Below the pieces are notes generated by a model. The model ran no database searches and had not been told where the DNA came from. It worked only from the letters and a program-made list of their open reading frames with translations. Shown piece after piece: positions 53,940 through 61,682 of a stretch of 64,000 bases of DNA. The DNA comes from Paenibacillus sp. JJ-223 (GTDB lineage: Bacteria; Bacillota; Bacilli; Paenibacillales; Paenibacillaceae): contig NZ_CAKMMP010000009.1 of assembly GCF_927798175.1 (NCBI RefSeq), positions 208,403-272,402 on the forward strand. Direction: 5' to 3'. Made by a program: the position numbers and the translations under genes. Numbering within the stretch: the first letter of the stretch is position 1; the number at the start of each line of letters is the position of its first letter.

Positions 53940-54833
53940 TCACTTGTCATTGCGATATTGCAGCGGTGATGCCCCCGTCCAGCGCTTGAATTGGCGGCTG
54001 AAGTGGGACGCGTTTTTGTAGCCCAGCCGCTTGCTGATCATCTGGATCGACATTTGCGTATCTTTGATGAGCGCCTTGGCTTCTTTCAGCTTTAATTGGG
54101 ATAAATACTCGCGCGGCGAAATGCCATATACATTTTTGAACACCTCATATCCATAACCGGAACTAAGTCCAATGGAGTGCATCACCTTTTCAATGCGCAG
54201 TGTTTCGCTAAGCTCGTAGTATTCGGGTTGAAGGCTCTGTTTTTTGAACGCGGATTTGATCCGTTCGGCAATTTCCTTGGCGTAGAGCGATGCGTTTACA
54301 TTGGCGCCCGATGCTGCTTCATTGGTTCGGTTCGTGATCGAGTGAAGCATGAGCAGCAGCTCCGAAAGCACGATCTGGATTTGCATTTTGGTGTAAAATC
54401 CAGTCTTGCTGCTGCCGGCATCAATGATGCCGATCCACTTCAGCACAATGTCCTGCAACCCTCGATTTTCCGGGGAACCGTTCTTGTAATGGATTTCGCA
54501 GTGCTGAATCATGTCCCTGACGAATTCGGGATCGTCAATTTTGAAGTGGGCGCAAAAGTATGTCATGCCATTCTCGTCATCACACGAAATTTCGTGGACG
54601 AAGCCTGGAGGAATGATGAGCACGTCGCCAGTCTGCACATGGTACATATCATGATCGAAGGTCGTATATTGACTGCCTGCCAAAACGTAAATGATCTCGA
54701 AAGCGGCATGGGAGTCGGGGGGCACGTGCCATCCGGGATCGACCTGTTGGGAGTGGGCGCCAAAAAAATTGAGGTTCCAGTCGAGCACCGGAAGCCGATG
54801 GGCCTGCGCCAAAAAATGCTTCGTATTTGACAT
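53940..54833 (-). CDS. AraC family regulator with cupin sensor
   Basis: A protein of 297 residues. The cupin domain is at about 20-105 (WHVPPDSHAAFEIIYVLAGSQYTTFDHDMYHVQTGDVLIIPPGFVHEI). The C-terminal HTH pair is at about 195-295 (SGYGYEVFKNVYGISPREYLSQLKLKEAK and GYKNASHFSRQFKRWTGASPLQYRN). ATG 54833 is chosen because AAAGGTGA lies just upstream. It is monocistronic; its target is not evident. Confidence 0.88.
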   Translation of the reverse strand: MSNTKHFLAQAHRLPVLDWNLNFFGAHSQQVDPGWHVPPDSHAAFEIIYVLAGSQYTTFDHDMYHVQTGDVLIIPPGFVHEISCDDENGMTYFCAHFKIDDPEFVRDMIQHCEIHYKNGSPENRGLQDIVLKWIGIIDAGSSKTGFYTKMQIQIVLSELLLMLHSITNRTNEAASGANVNASLYAKEIAERIKSAFKKQSLQPEYYELSETLRIEKVMHSIGLSSGYGYEVFKNVYGISPREYLSQLKLKEAKALIKDTQMSIQMISKRLGYKNASHFSRQFKRWTGASPLQYRNDK

Positions 54834-54940
54834 GTCATCACCTTTGATTGGGGTAAATGTTCCTTTTGGCACTCATAACTTGAAAACATTATACCGTTGA
54901 TAATGCACAATGTCAGCAGAGCGCTTACATGCGCATGCAG

Positions 54941-54968
54941 CAAAGCAGCCTCCCAGGAGGCTGCTTTG
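54941..54968 (-). terminator. Stem-loop downstream of the EamA transporter gene
   Basis: A perfect 13-bp stem, CAAAGCAGCCTCC / GGAGGCTGCTTTG, with loop CA. It lacks a long T-run. Confidence 0.65.
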
Positions 54969-55005
54969 TGGCCGATGGATGCCGGAATGTTTCCCGCGCA
55001 ATCGG

Positions 55006-55890
55006 TTATTTCGTTTTCCTGGTTTCTGTAATGACGAGCAGAGCACCGAACAGGATCAGGACAGCTCCGATCCAGAACATAACACCGATCGTTTCTCCCA
55101 ATAGAAGCCACCCGAGCAGCGTTCCGACAAGAGGCTGGAAGAAGAAAAACAGGCCTCCGCCCGAAACGTTCAACAACTGTAATCCCCGATTCCAAAGCAG
55201 GAATCCGCCTGCGGTCGAAACAATCCCCAAGTACAATATGCCGCCCCATATGGTCGGATGGGCCATTTGGGATACATCCAGCTCATGCAATCGTGGAATG
55301 ACAAACGGAGTCAGAATAATAATGGCCACCAGTATGGCGTAGGTAATCACCACGATCTGGGAATAATCCGTCGGAACACGTTTCACCAATACGGACATAA
55401 GCGCCCAAGTCACAGCCGCAGCGAGCAGGAAAATTCCGCCGAGTTGGCTGGAATACTCCAATGCGCCTACCCCGATAATCAGTATGACTCCAACGGTCGC
55501 AAGCAAAATGGACAACCCTTGTCGCAAAGACATGCGTTCTTTCAGGATGAGCCAAGCGAAAATAACCATAAATGCCGGCGTTGATGAGGTGATGATGGCG
55601 CCCATTTGGGCCGATGACAGCATTGTGCCGGCTTCTTGAGTCACAATCGAAATGGCATGTCCAATGACTCCAATGGCCATAATGGGCAGGAAATCACGCG
55701 GATGAATCCGCCAGTTCTGTTTGGTGGCCACGCCGGCAATGATAAGCGCAACGATTGCTACCAAGTACCGCAGCCAAACCAGTTCAAGCGGTGGCACAAC
55801 GGATACGACCACTTTGACCACAACGTACATGCCGCCCCAGATGCTGGCAGCCAAAGCCAAATAAATAGAACCCCATAAGGTTTTGTTCAT
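55006..55890 (-). CDS. EamA/DMT superfamily transporter
   Basis: A protein of 294 residues with ten hydrophobic helices and two EamA repeats (the first around ASIWGGMYVVVKVV and RYLVAIVALI, the second around AAAVTWALMSVLVKRV and LVGTLLGWLLLGETIG). Members export amino acids or other small metabolites. GGAGGGAAAATTG precedes the ATG. The roughly 100-bp leader upstream holds a CTTAATGGAG/CTCCGTTAAG hairpin but no recognisable riboswitch core. Confidence 0.9.
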   Translation of the reverse strand: MNKTLWGSIYLALAASIWGGMYVVVKVVVSVVPPLELVWLRYLVAIVALIIAGVATKQNWRIHPRDFLPIMAIGVIGHAISIVTQEAGTMLSSAQMGAIITSSTPAFMVIFAWLILKERMSLRQGLSILLATVGVILIIGVGALEYSSQLGGIFLLAAAVTWALMSVLVKRVPTDYSQIVVITYAILVAIIILTPFVIPRLHELDVSQMAHPTIWGGILYLGIVSTAGGFLLWNRGLQLLNVSGGGLFFFFQPLVGTLLGWLLLGETIGVMFWIGAVLILFGALLVITETRKTK

Positions 55891-56123
55891 TTCAATTTTC
55901 CCTCCGTATGATTAAGGTCTATGAAGGCCTTAACGGAGAGGAGGATCACCTTCGCTCCATTAAGGACGGAAGGATCCTGCAGGCACGTCATTCTCGAACA
56001 AAGGAGCTAGAAACATTCGCTTTCACCTCTGGATATAAAATAGTGTGACATCTATAGTAGCAAAGATCACTGCTAATGAACAGCAGCGACGTTAGCATTG
56101 CGCGACAAGATCTCTCTGGTACC

Positions 56124-56996
56124 TTATGCCGTGGGCACACCGAGGTACTCCGTTTCGTAGATTTCCTGCACCCGGTCCAAAACGCTCTGTGCTTGATCTT
56201 CGAATTTTAAGTCGGCAATGCGTCCTTTAAGCAAAAATACGCCGCTCTCACCGCGATGTTGGCCCATCGCGCCGTCATAGAGCAAGCCGGCCCCATGGCT
56301 TGGCGGCGAGAAAAAGAGCTTCATCAGCGGTTTAACCAATAAAGGCAATCCGGAATCTTTATCTTTTCGGAGCGTGTTGTTGCTTCCGGGATCGACGCTG
56401 CGAATGGAAATGCCTTCTTTCGCCAGCTGCGGCGCAATATTTTTGGTCCAAAGGGAAAGAGCCAACTTGGATGCTGCGTATGGACCGAGCAATTTTTTGA
56501 ACGTTTGCGGCCGCTCCAGAATGTCGACATGGATCGCCTTCACGTATTTTAAGGCGGAAGACGACGTATTGATCACCGTTTTTAAATCCCCGTTCGCCAA
56601 AAGCGCTTTGAGCTCCATCATGATGATATACGGAACGACGGTCATTAGCTCATAGTGTTTTTCCCGTCCTTGCGGAGAATATGCCAGTTCGGGGAAGGAG
56701 CCGCCTGCATTGTTGAACAGTACATCGATTCGTTCTTCTTTGGTCTTGATCTCGTTCAACGTCGTTCTTAAGCTGCGATAATCGGACAGATCGGCGGTTT
56801 TGTAGATGCGCAGCGATCCGTTTGCGATGGCCTTGTGAAGCTCAGTTTCTTTTAGAGGGATGTTTGAACGGTTTATGGCAATGACTTGCCATTGGTCGGA
56901 AATCAGTTTGCGTGCCAACTCCAATCCAATTCCGGCACTTGCGCCGGTAATCAAGGCAATATGTTGTCGGTCTTTAGCGTTTGTCGTTTGTTTCAT
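56124..56996 (-). CDS. Short-chain dehydrogenase/reductase
   Basis: An SDR of 290 residues. The cofactor motif is TGASAGIGLE, the structural motif NNAGG, and the catalytic residues are Ser in INTSSSA and Tyr/Lys in YAASK. GGAGGAAAC precedes the ATG. It is divergent from a MerR gene, and its promoter (TACAAT and TTGACT, 19-bp spacer) has the MerR-activated layout, so this enzyme is the probable regulatory target. The substrate is likely an aldehyde or ketone; this is inferred. Confidence 0.92.
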   Translation of the reverse strand: MKQTTNAKDRQHIALITGASAGIGLELARKLISDQWQVIAINRSNIPLKETELHKAIANGSLRIYKTADLSDYRSLRTTLNEIKTKEERIDVLFNNAGGSFPELAYSPQGREKHYELMTVVPYIIMMELKALLANGDLKTVINTSSSALKYVKAIHVDILERPQTFKKLLGPYAASKLALSLWTKNIAPQLAKEGISIRSVDPGSNNTLRKDKDSGLPLLVKPLMKLFFSPPSHGAGLLYDGAMGQHRGESGVFLLKGRIADLKFEDQAQSVLDRVQEIYETEYLGVPTA

Positions 56997-57041
56997 GTAT
57001 GTTTCCTCCTAGTGTAGGGATTGCTCCCTCTGATAGCGCCG

Positions 57042-57072
57042 ATTGTATAAGTTGGTGTCGACTCCAAGTCAA
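57042..57072 (-). promoter_or_regulatory. MerR-type promoter of the SDR gene
   Basis: On the minus strand, TTGACT and TACAAT are separated by 19 bp. The spacer begins with the TGGAGTC half-site that also occurs in the divergent MerR promoter. Confidence 0.7.
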
Positions 57073-57108
57073 GCGTGTGGCAAATTATTTTTTAAAAGGG
57101 TTCAATAC

Positions 57109-57139
57109 TTGACTTGGAGTCAGCTCCAAGATATATAAT
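57109..57139 (+). promoter_or_regulatory. MerR-type promoter of the MerR gene
   Basis: TTGACT (57109-57114) and TATAAT (57134-57139) have a 19-bp spacer filled by the dyad CTTGGAG-TCAG-CTCCAAG, the typical underwound-promoter design. It indicates autoregulation. Confidence 0.8.
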
Positions 57140-57169
57140 GCACTCAGGCAAGGATTGGGAGGTAACGGA

Positions 57170-57661
57170 ATGATAACGAGAGAGACCTATACGATCAAAC
57201 AAACGGCGGAGCTAACGGGTATCACGCAAGATACGATCCGATATTATGAAAAAATCGGGCTGCTTCCCCGCGCGGAACGCAAAGAAAACGGGCACCGCGA
57301 ATACCGGCAGGAGGCCATAAGCACCATCCAGCTTATATCCTGCCTCAAAAAAACAGGCATGCCGCTCGAAGAAATGAAGCCGTTTTTGACGGTGAACGCC
57401 GACGCCGATCCGGCGGACTATCCTGAACTCGTGGAGCGGCTGGTCCAGCACAGGGAAAATATCGTCAGCCAAATGGCTGCGCTGCAGCAGGTCGTCGATT
57501 TTATCGACATGAAGCTTGACCAGGGAAAGATGCGGAAGGACTGCACCGCGGTTCAAGGGGATGGCTTTACCGGGGAGTCGGGGGGAGAGAGCGCCGGACC
57601 CAAGGTCTCGCCCACTGAGATGCGTTATTTTACGGGAACGGCCGGGATACCCAAAGTTTAA
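57170..57661 (+). CDS. MerR family regulator
   Basis: A protein of 163 residues. The N-terminal MerR HTH (YTIKQTAELTGITQDTIRYYEKIGLLPRAERKENGHREY) is followed by a dimerisation helix (about 80-125) and a C-terminal tail of about 40 residues containing one cysteine. ATG 57170 is chosen with GGGAGGTAA upstream. It is divergent from the SDR gene with MerR-type promoters in both directions, resembling aldehyde-responsive regulators such as AdhR in layout; the signal is not known. Confidence 0.9.
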   Translation: MITRETYTIKQTAELTGITQDTIRYYEKIGLLPRAERKENGHREYRQEAISTIQLISCLKKTGMPLEEMKPFLTVNADADPADYPELVERLVQHRENIVSQMAALQQVVDFIDMKLDQGKMRKDCTAVQGDGFTGESGGESAGPKVSPTEMRYFTGTAGIPKV

Positions 57662-57734
57662 GCGGATGATATGATGTTTTGGATACGAGATAATTTTGCT
57701 GCAAAAAACATTCAATATCCGGGGAGGTTTTTCC

Positions 57735-58784
57735 GTGGACGAGCTCTACCAAAAAACAAGAAAGTTTAACGTTTCCGACTATCGTTCTCTGTTGCATCGA
57801 CTGGTGGATGAGGCGCAGCAGCATGTGGAACAAGGCAGTTCGGAACATAAAGTATTTGGTGAGAAACTATATCGATGCATCGAAGCACAAGTGAATGCGA
57901 TTGAACAAGAACGACTTCAAGCCGAACAGCTGCAAACGACGGTTCACATCATTTTCAGCCTCTCGGATGCCGGTTCTTTGAAAGTGACGCTGAGCAAGCT
58001 GGGAAAACGGCTGGAAAACCGCGTGCTCGCATTCAATGACATGTTTTCCGTTGGCCCCATCAAGGATTTGCATACCCTAAGAGGGCAGCAGGCTCGGCAA
58101 GCCTGGATCACGGAGAATGATCCGGAGCATCTTTTCTCGGTCCGACATAATGCCGCTAACGAAATCGGGGCGATGATGGATACGTTGCGAAATATTCCCG
58201 AAAGCAAGAAGGTAATCATTTGGTGCGCGGATAACGCCCATGATCAGACCGGACTCCGTTTTGCATTGTATGTGCTTAGGGAGCGCAAAAACGTAATCCA
58301 TATCGCGAATGTGACACATGCTTGCAAGGAAATGGGAACGAATTGGGGTGAGGAAGCAGCTCCCTATGCGGCAGCACATATCGAACGTGATACATATGTT
58401 GAAATGGTGAAAAATTATGGGGAGGGGTACGCTCTGAACCGTGCCGAAAGGATCGCATTGGAAGCGGAGTGGGAAGAATTGGCCGGTCAGGATCATATCC
58501 TGCGTTTATGGAAAAATGGGTCGATCATAGGTTGCGAGGAAGAAGACCTTGATGATGTTATTGTATCTTCCATGGTTGAACTGCAGCGCCACCAGGAAAA
58601 TTCGGGCGCATTTGTTGAGGCTGCTGATCTGGTCATTCATGTTTTGAATTCGATCCGGCAAAGGGTAACCCTTACGTTCATAACCCATCGAATTTGGAAA
58701 TTAGTCAGCGAGGGCGTGTTTGTTTTCCGGGGAATGCCAGGACAGCTGCATCAATTTTCATTACGTTTAATGGGAGAGAAGTGA
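57735..58784 (+). CDS. DUF1835 domain-containing protein
   Basis: A protein of 349 residues with the DUF1835 domain (about 75-195; VHIIFSLSDAGSLKVTLSKLGKRLENRVLAFNDMFSVGPI, VIIWCADNAHDQTGLRFALYVL) and a DUF3658-like C-terminal part. GTG 57735 is chosen because GGGGAGG lies 7 bp upstream. The function of the family is unknown. It is on the same strand as the thioredoxin genes, but these have their own promoter. Confidence 0.85.
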   Translation: MDELYQKTRKFNVSDYRSLLHRLVDEAQQHVEQGSSEHKVFGEKLYRCIEAQVNAIEQERLQAEQLQTTVHIIFSLSDAGSLKVTLSKLGKRLENRVLAFNDMFSVGPIKDLHTLRGQQARQAWITENDPEHLFSVRHNAANEIGAMMDTLRNIPESKKVIIWCADNAHDQTGLRFALYVLRERKNVIHIANVTHACKEMGTNWGEEAAPYAAAHIERDTYVEMVKNYGEGYALNRAERIALEAEWEELAGQDHILRLWKNGSIIGCEEEDLDDVIVSSMVELQRHQENSGAFVEAADLVIHVLNSIRQRVTLTFITHRIWKLVSEGVFVFRGMPGQLHQFSLRLMGEK

Positions 58785-58820
58785 GGAGGGGATACAATAG
58801 ACACAATATAAGAGGAGATG

Positions 58821-58867
58821 TTGACAGAAGTTGCTCTTAATTCTATAATTCAATTAATCAATTGAAT
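58821..58867 (+). promoter_or_regulatory. Consensus promoter with overlapping ArsR-type operator, thioredoxin 1
   Basis: TTGACA (58821-58826) and TATAAT (58844-58849) are both consensus and 17 bp apart. A perfect dyad ATTCAATT-AATC-AATTGAAT (58848-58867) starts in the -10 box and covers the transcription start, an ideal repressor site. Confidence 0.85.
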
Positions 58868-58897
58868 ATATAATGATGGTTAAGGGGGATTTATTTT

Positions 58898-59215
58898 ATG
58901 GGAGCAACAGCGCTGAATAAAGATACATTTGAACCAACGATCCAGAGCGGGGTAACCCTGGTCGATTTTTGGGCACCTTGGTGCGGACCATGCCAGGTTC
59001 AACTGCCGATCGTGCATGAACTGGCTGACGAATTGGCCGAGCAAGCGACGATGGCTACGGTGAACATTGACGAGGAATTGGATCTGGCCTCCAAATACGG
59101 CGTTCGAAGCATTCCCACCTTGCTGTTGTTCAAGGATGGCAAGCTGATGAAAACGATGGTAGGCATTACTTCCAAACAGGTGCTCAAAGACCGAATTAAA
59201 GAATTGGGAGCATAA
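58898..59215 (+). CDS. Thioredoxin
   Basis: A protein of 105 residues with the canonical active site in VDFWAPWCGPCQVQLPIV and the cis-proline in VRSIPTLLLFKDGK. It is a cytosolic disulfide reductase. It is expressed from a strong promoter under an ArsR-type dyad and lies 6 bp ahead of a second thioredoxin-fold gene. The layout suggests a role in thiol or persulfide stress rather than the housekeeping thioredoxin. Confidence 0.93.
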   Translation: MGATALNKDTFEPTIQSGVTLVDFWAPWCGPCQVQLPIVHELADELAEQATMATVNIDEELDLASKYGVRSIPTLLLFKDGKLMKTMVGITSKQVLKDRIKELGA

Positions 59216-59221
59216 TTCAGT

Positions 59222-59551
59222 ATGGGCCATGTTCTGGAACTGGGCTCCATTGGTGAAGTGCATGAATTCGTTCAAAACCACCGTTTGAGCATATTATATG
59301 TGACCCAGGAAGATTGCTCGGTGTGCCATGCCATTTACCCGAAACTGTTGAAATTGACCGATGAATTTCCCGAAGCCAAGCTGGGGCGGGTCGATGCTGG
59401 CAAAGTAAAGGAGGTTGCGGGGGGATTTTTGATTTTCTCGGCGCCTGCCATATTGGTATTTCTTGATGGGAAAGAGTATATTCGTGAAGGACGTTTTGTT
59501 CAATTCGATGGTTTGGCAAGCCGGCTGGAGCTGCTATCCCGCACCGAATAA
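59222..59551 (+). CDS. Thioredoxin family protein with CSVC motif
   Basis: A protein of 109 residues with thioredoxin fold. The active site reads VTQEDCSVCHAIYP instead of WCGPC, and the cis-proline is in FSAPAILVFLDGKEY. The product is probably a partner of the preceding thioredoxin. It starts 6 bp after that gene and ends before a bidirectional terminator. Confidence 0.88.
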   Translation: MGHVLELGSIGEVHEFVQNHRLSILYVTQEDCSVCHAIYPKLLKLTDEFPEAKLGRVDAGKVKEVAGGFLIFSAPAILVFLDGKEYIREGRFVQFDGLASRLELLSRTE

Positions 59552-59574
59552 CACGCTTTAGCCGGATGATACAC

Positions 59575-59619
59575 AAAAAGACTTCAAGCTATTCACTGGG
59601 ATAGTCTTGAAGTCTTTTT
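59575..59619. terminator. Bidirectional terminator between thioredoxin and ArsR-rhodanese genes
   Basis: AAAAAGACTTCAAG pairs with CTTGAAGTCTTTTT, giving T-runs in both directions. Confidence 0.92.
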
Positions 59620-59699
59620 ATGCTGCGATCGATGAAATTCCCCGGTTTGTTCGTCTGCGCCGCTTGGTTGTAATCTGTTCCCGGGTTAACGTTTCATTT

Positions 59700-60368
59700 T
59701 CAATGTACTTCAAAATGCTCCTGCCATTCATTGAATCCTTCTTCCATACGAAAAGCTCTGAAGCCTTCGGATTGCAATTTTTGCGCCGCTAACGCAGAAT
59801 ACACGCACAAAGGTCCGCGGCAATAGGCAACGATCTCCGTATGTTTGGGCAATTCGTTCATTAGAACGTCCAAATTCTCCATAGGCATGGAGATGGCCCC
59901 TTGAATATGTCCCATGTCGTACTCTTCTTGAGGACGCAGGTCAACCAGTACAATATCCTCGGATCGCAGTTTCTCCATGACTTCGTCCATCGTCAACGTA
60001 TGAATGTCGTCGAGATTGTTCAGGAAATCCTCTTTCATCTTCCCGATATCAGGCAGCTGTTTTTCGCTGATTTTCCATAATGAACCGAGAAAATCGATAA
60101 TTTCGGGATCGGCCAAAGAATAAATGGCGTAGGTTCCTTTTTTCGTGAACTTAACCAGCTTGGCATCAAGCAATATCTGAAGGTGACGGGAAACGTTCGC
60201 CATGTTCATGTCCGTGCAGCCAGCCAATTTTTCGACGGTTTTGGGTCCTTGGGACAATACGTTTAACATTTCCAGCCGCTTGTCGCTGGATAAAGCTTTT
60301 CCGATTCTGGCCAATTGTTTATAGAGGTCTTCTTTGAAAAGTCGCGCGCATTTCAGCATGTCTTCCAT
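59700..60368 (-). CDS. ArsR family regulator fused to a rhodanese domain
   Basis: A protein of 222 residues. The ArsR winged HTH (about 10-95; MLNVLSQGPKTVEKLAGCTDMNMANVSRHLQILLDAKLVKFTKKG) is followed by a rhodanese domain (about 125-215; VLVDLRPQEEYDMGHIQGAISMPM) with an intact catalytic loop AYCRGPLCVYSALAAQKL. This suggests that the protein binds or transfers sulfane sulfur and uses it to control DNA binding. GAGG lies 8 bp upstream of the ATG. It sits between thioredoxin genes that carry matching dyads. Confidence 0.92.
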   Translation of the reverse strand: MEDMLKCARLFKEDLYKQLARIGKALSSDKRLEMLNVLSQGPKTVEKLAGCTDMNMANVSRHLQILLDAKLVKFTKKGTYAIYSLADPEIIDFLGSLWKISEKQLPDIGKMKEDFLNNLDDIHTLTMDEVMEKLRSEDIVLVDLRPQEEYDMGHIQGAISMPMENLDVLMNELPKHTEIVAYCRGPLCVYSALAAQKLQSEGFRAFRMEEGFNEWQEHFEVH

Positions 60369-60420
60369 ATGATCAGCCTCGATTCTTATCGTATCGTGAA
60401 CTATGGGGGATGTCCCATAA

Positions 60421-60474
60421 GTTGATCAATCCATTGATTATTAGAATTTTAAACATGAAACGGAAGAGAGTCAA
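60421..60474 (-). promoter_or_regulatory. Promoter of the ArsR-rhodanese gene with related half-sites
   Basis: On the minus strand, TTGACT and TAAAAT are 17 bp apart. They are followed by AATCAAT-GG-ATTGAT, which shares the TCAAT/ATTGA arms with the thioredoxin operators and may serve autoregulation. Confidence 0.6.
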
Positions 60475-60495
60475 GCAAAGCGGGGGAGATGCGGA

Positions 60496-60544
60496 TTGAC
60501 GAATGGTCATTCACATGGTAATATTCAATTATATAATTGAATAT
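60496..60544 (+). promoter_or_regulatory. Promoter with 24-bp perfect palindrome, thioredoxin 3
   Basis: TTGACG (60496-60501) and TAATAT (60519-60524) are 17 bp apart. A perfect 24-bp palindrome (60521-60544), whose outer arms read ATATTCAATTA, overlaps the -10 box and start site. The arrangement copies that at 58821-58867. Confidence 0.82.
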
Positions 60545-60584
60545 TTGATAGATGACGATCACACGAAAACAGGGAGGCATTCCT

Positions 60585-60926
60585 ATGAAAAAAATAAGTT
60601 CGAAAACCGAATTCGATACAGCGATCCAGTCGTCCAAACTTACGGTTGCGGTTTTTAAAGCAGACTGGTGCAGTGATTGCAAATTTATCGATCCGTTTAT
60701 GCCGGAAGTGGAGCAAAAATTCGCCGATGCGCTGAATTTGATCGAGGTGGATGTGGATCAGGTTGGTTCAGTGAGCGAAGAGCAGCGCATTATGGGCATT
60801 CCCAGCTTTGTTGCCTATGCAGACGGTGCCGAGTTGAACCGGTTCGTCAACAAATTGCGCAAATCGCGGGAGGAAATCGAGACGTTTTTGCAAAGCGCGG
60901 TGGAGGCAGGGCAAGCTCGTTCCTGA
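60585..60926 (+). CDS. Thioredoxin family protein with CSDC motif
   Basis: A protein of 113 residues with active site ADWCSDCKFIDPFMPEVEQ and cis-proline in MGIPSFVAYADGAE. GGGAGG lies upstream of ATG 60585. The gene is alone under a palindromic operator matching that of the first thioredoxin gene and lies divergent from the ArsR-rhodanese gene. It is probably part of the same thiol/persulfide response. Confidence 0.9.
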   Translation: MKKISSKTEFDTAIQSSKLTVAVFKADWCSDCKFIDPFMPEVEQKFADALNLIEVDVDQVGSVSEEQRIMGIPSFVAYADGAELNRFVNKLRKSREEIETFLQSAVEAGQARS

Positions 60927-60979
60927 GACAAAGGGGACGGCTCGGCTCGCGGCCTAATTTAATATATCTTGACATGCTT

Positions 60980-61016
60980 AAACGACCGTTTCTTCGATAT
61001 AAGGAAACGGTCGTTT
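60980..61016 (+). terminator. Terminator after the third thioredoxin gene
   Basis: A 13-bp stem, AAACGACCGTTTC / GAAACGGTCGTTT, followed by CTATATG. Confidence 0.75.
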
Positions 61017-61050
61017 CTATATGATGCATTCCATGTAATCCACAAAAAAC

Positions 61051-61157
61051 ATCCACACGTTAACGGAGAGATAGAGCCAATCTGGGGATAACGGCGATCG
61101 GAAGATGGTACTGCGCTCGCAGTGCCCTGATGGGATTTATTATTACGGTTTATATAT
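61051..61157. repeat. Structured intergenic repeat, copy C (internally deleted)
   Basis: In reverse orientation it matches both ends of copy A: CTGCGAG-GCAGTACCATC, TTCCGATCGCCGTTATC, CCCCAGATT and then directly CTCTCCGTTAACGTGTGGATG. The 104 bp lying between the two CCAGATT direct repeats of copy A are absent. It ends in a TTTATATA run. Confidence 0.75.
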
Positions 61158-61160
61158 GTA

Positions 61161-61538
61161 CTAATTTGTATCGATATGAAAAATGCCAATCTCATTGTAA
61201 TGCTCCAGCTTATATTCGATCGTGCCAAGACTGCAGTTCAGCATGTCCATTTGCTTCAAAATGTGCAGCCGATGCTGCTCCAGCATCTCCTTTCGCTGTT
61301 CGCTGGTGGAGGAACCCTCCAGGCATAACAGCATGAATGCTTTGATGTCCTCCAGAGACATGCCGCTGTCCTTCAGGCAGCGGACCAATTCCAGCCAGCA
61401 TATATCCATCTCGGAATATTTGCGGGTGCCGTATTCCGTCTTTTTCAATAAAGGCATCAATCCTGCCCGGTCGTAGAAGCGCAATGTGGAAGGCGGCAGT
61501 TGGGTGCGTTCCGCGGCTTGTTTGATCGTATATTCCAC
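61161..61538 (-). CDS. MerR family regulator
   Basis: A protein of 125 residues. HTH: YTIKQAAERTQLPPSTLRFYDRAGLMPLLKKTEYGTRKYSEMDICWLELVRCLKDSGMSLEDIKAF. The rest is a dimerisation helix with cysteines in LLCLEGSS and MLNCSLGTIEYKLEHY. The start is GTG with AGGAAG upstream. It is divergent from an aldo/keto reductase whose promoter has a 19-bp spacer, so it is likely its activator, as in AdhR-type pairs. Confidence 0.9.
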   Translation of the reverse strand: MEYTIKQAAERTQLPPSTLRFYDRAGLMPLLKKTEYGTRKYSEMDICWLELVRCLKDSGMSLEDIKAFMLLCLEGSSTSEQRKEMLEQHRLHILKQMDMLNCSLGTIEYKLEHYNEIGIFHIDTN

Positions 61539-61575
61539 GCAAATCTTCCTTTCGAAATAAATCGGTTGAATGGGC

Positions 61576-61606
61576 TTGACTTAAACATAAGTTTAACCAC
61601 TATCCT
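61576..61606 (+). promoter_or_regulatory. MerR-type promoter of the aldo/keto reductase gene
   Basis: TTGACT (61576-61581) and TATCCT (61601-61606) have a 19-bp spacer containing the dyad TTAAAC-ATAA-GTTTAA (61581-61596). Confidence 0.75.
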
Positions 61607-61682
61607 AAGATTGTTCAATAGAGCGTTTTCACCAGAAAGAGGCTCTGGACTAACCAAACCATTCAATAGAGGAGTGATTCTG

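Noticed and set aside
55891..56060. The leader upstream of the EamA gene as a T-box or other riboswitch
   Set aside because: Hairpins such as CTTAATGGAG/CTCCGTTAAG are present, but no conserved T-box bulge sequence or riboswitch core is recognisable.
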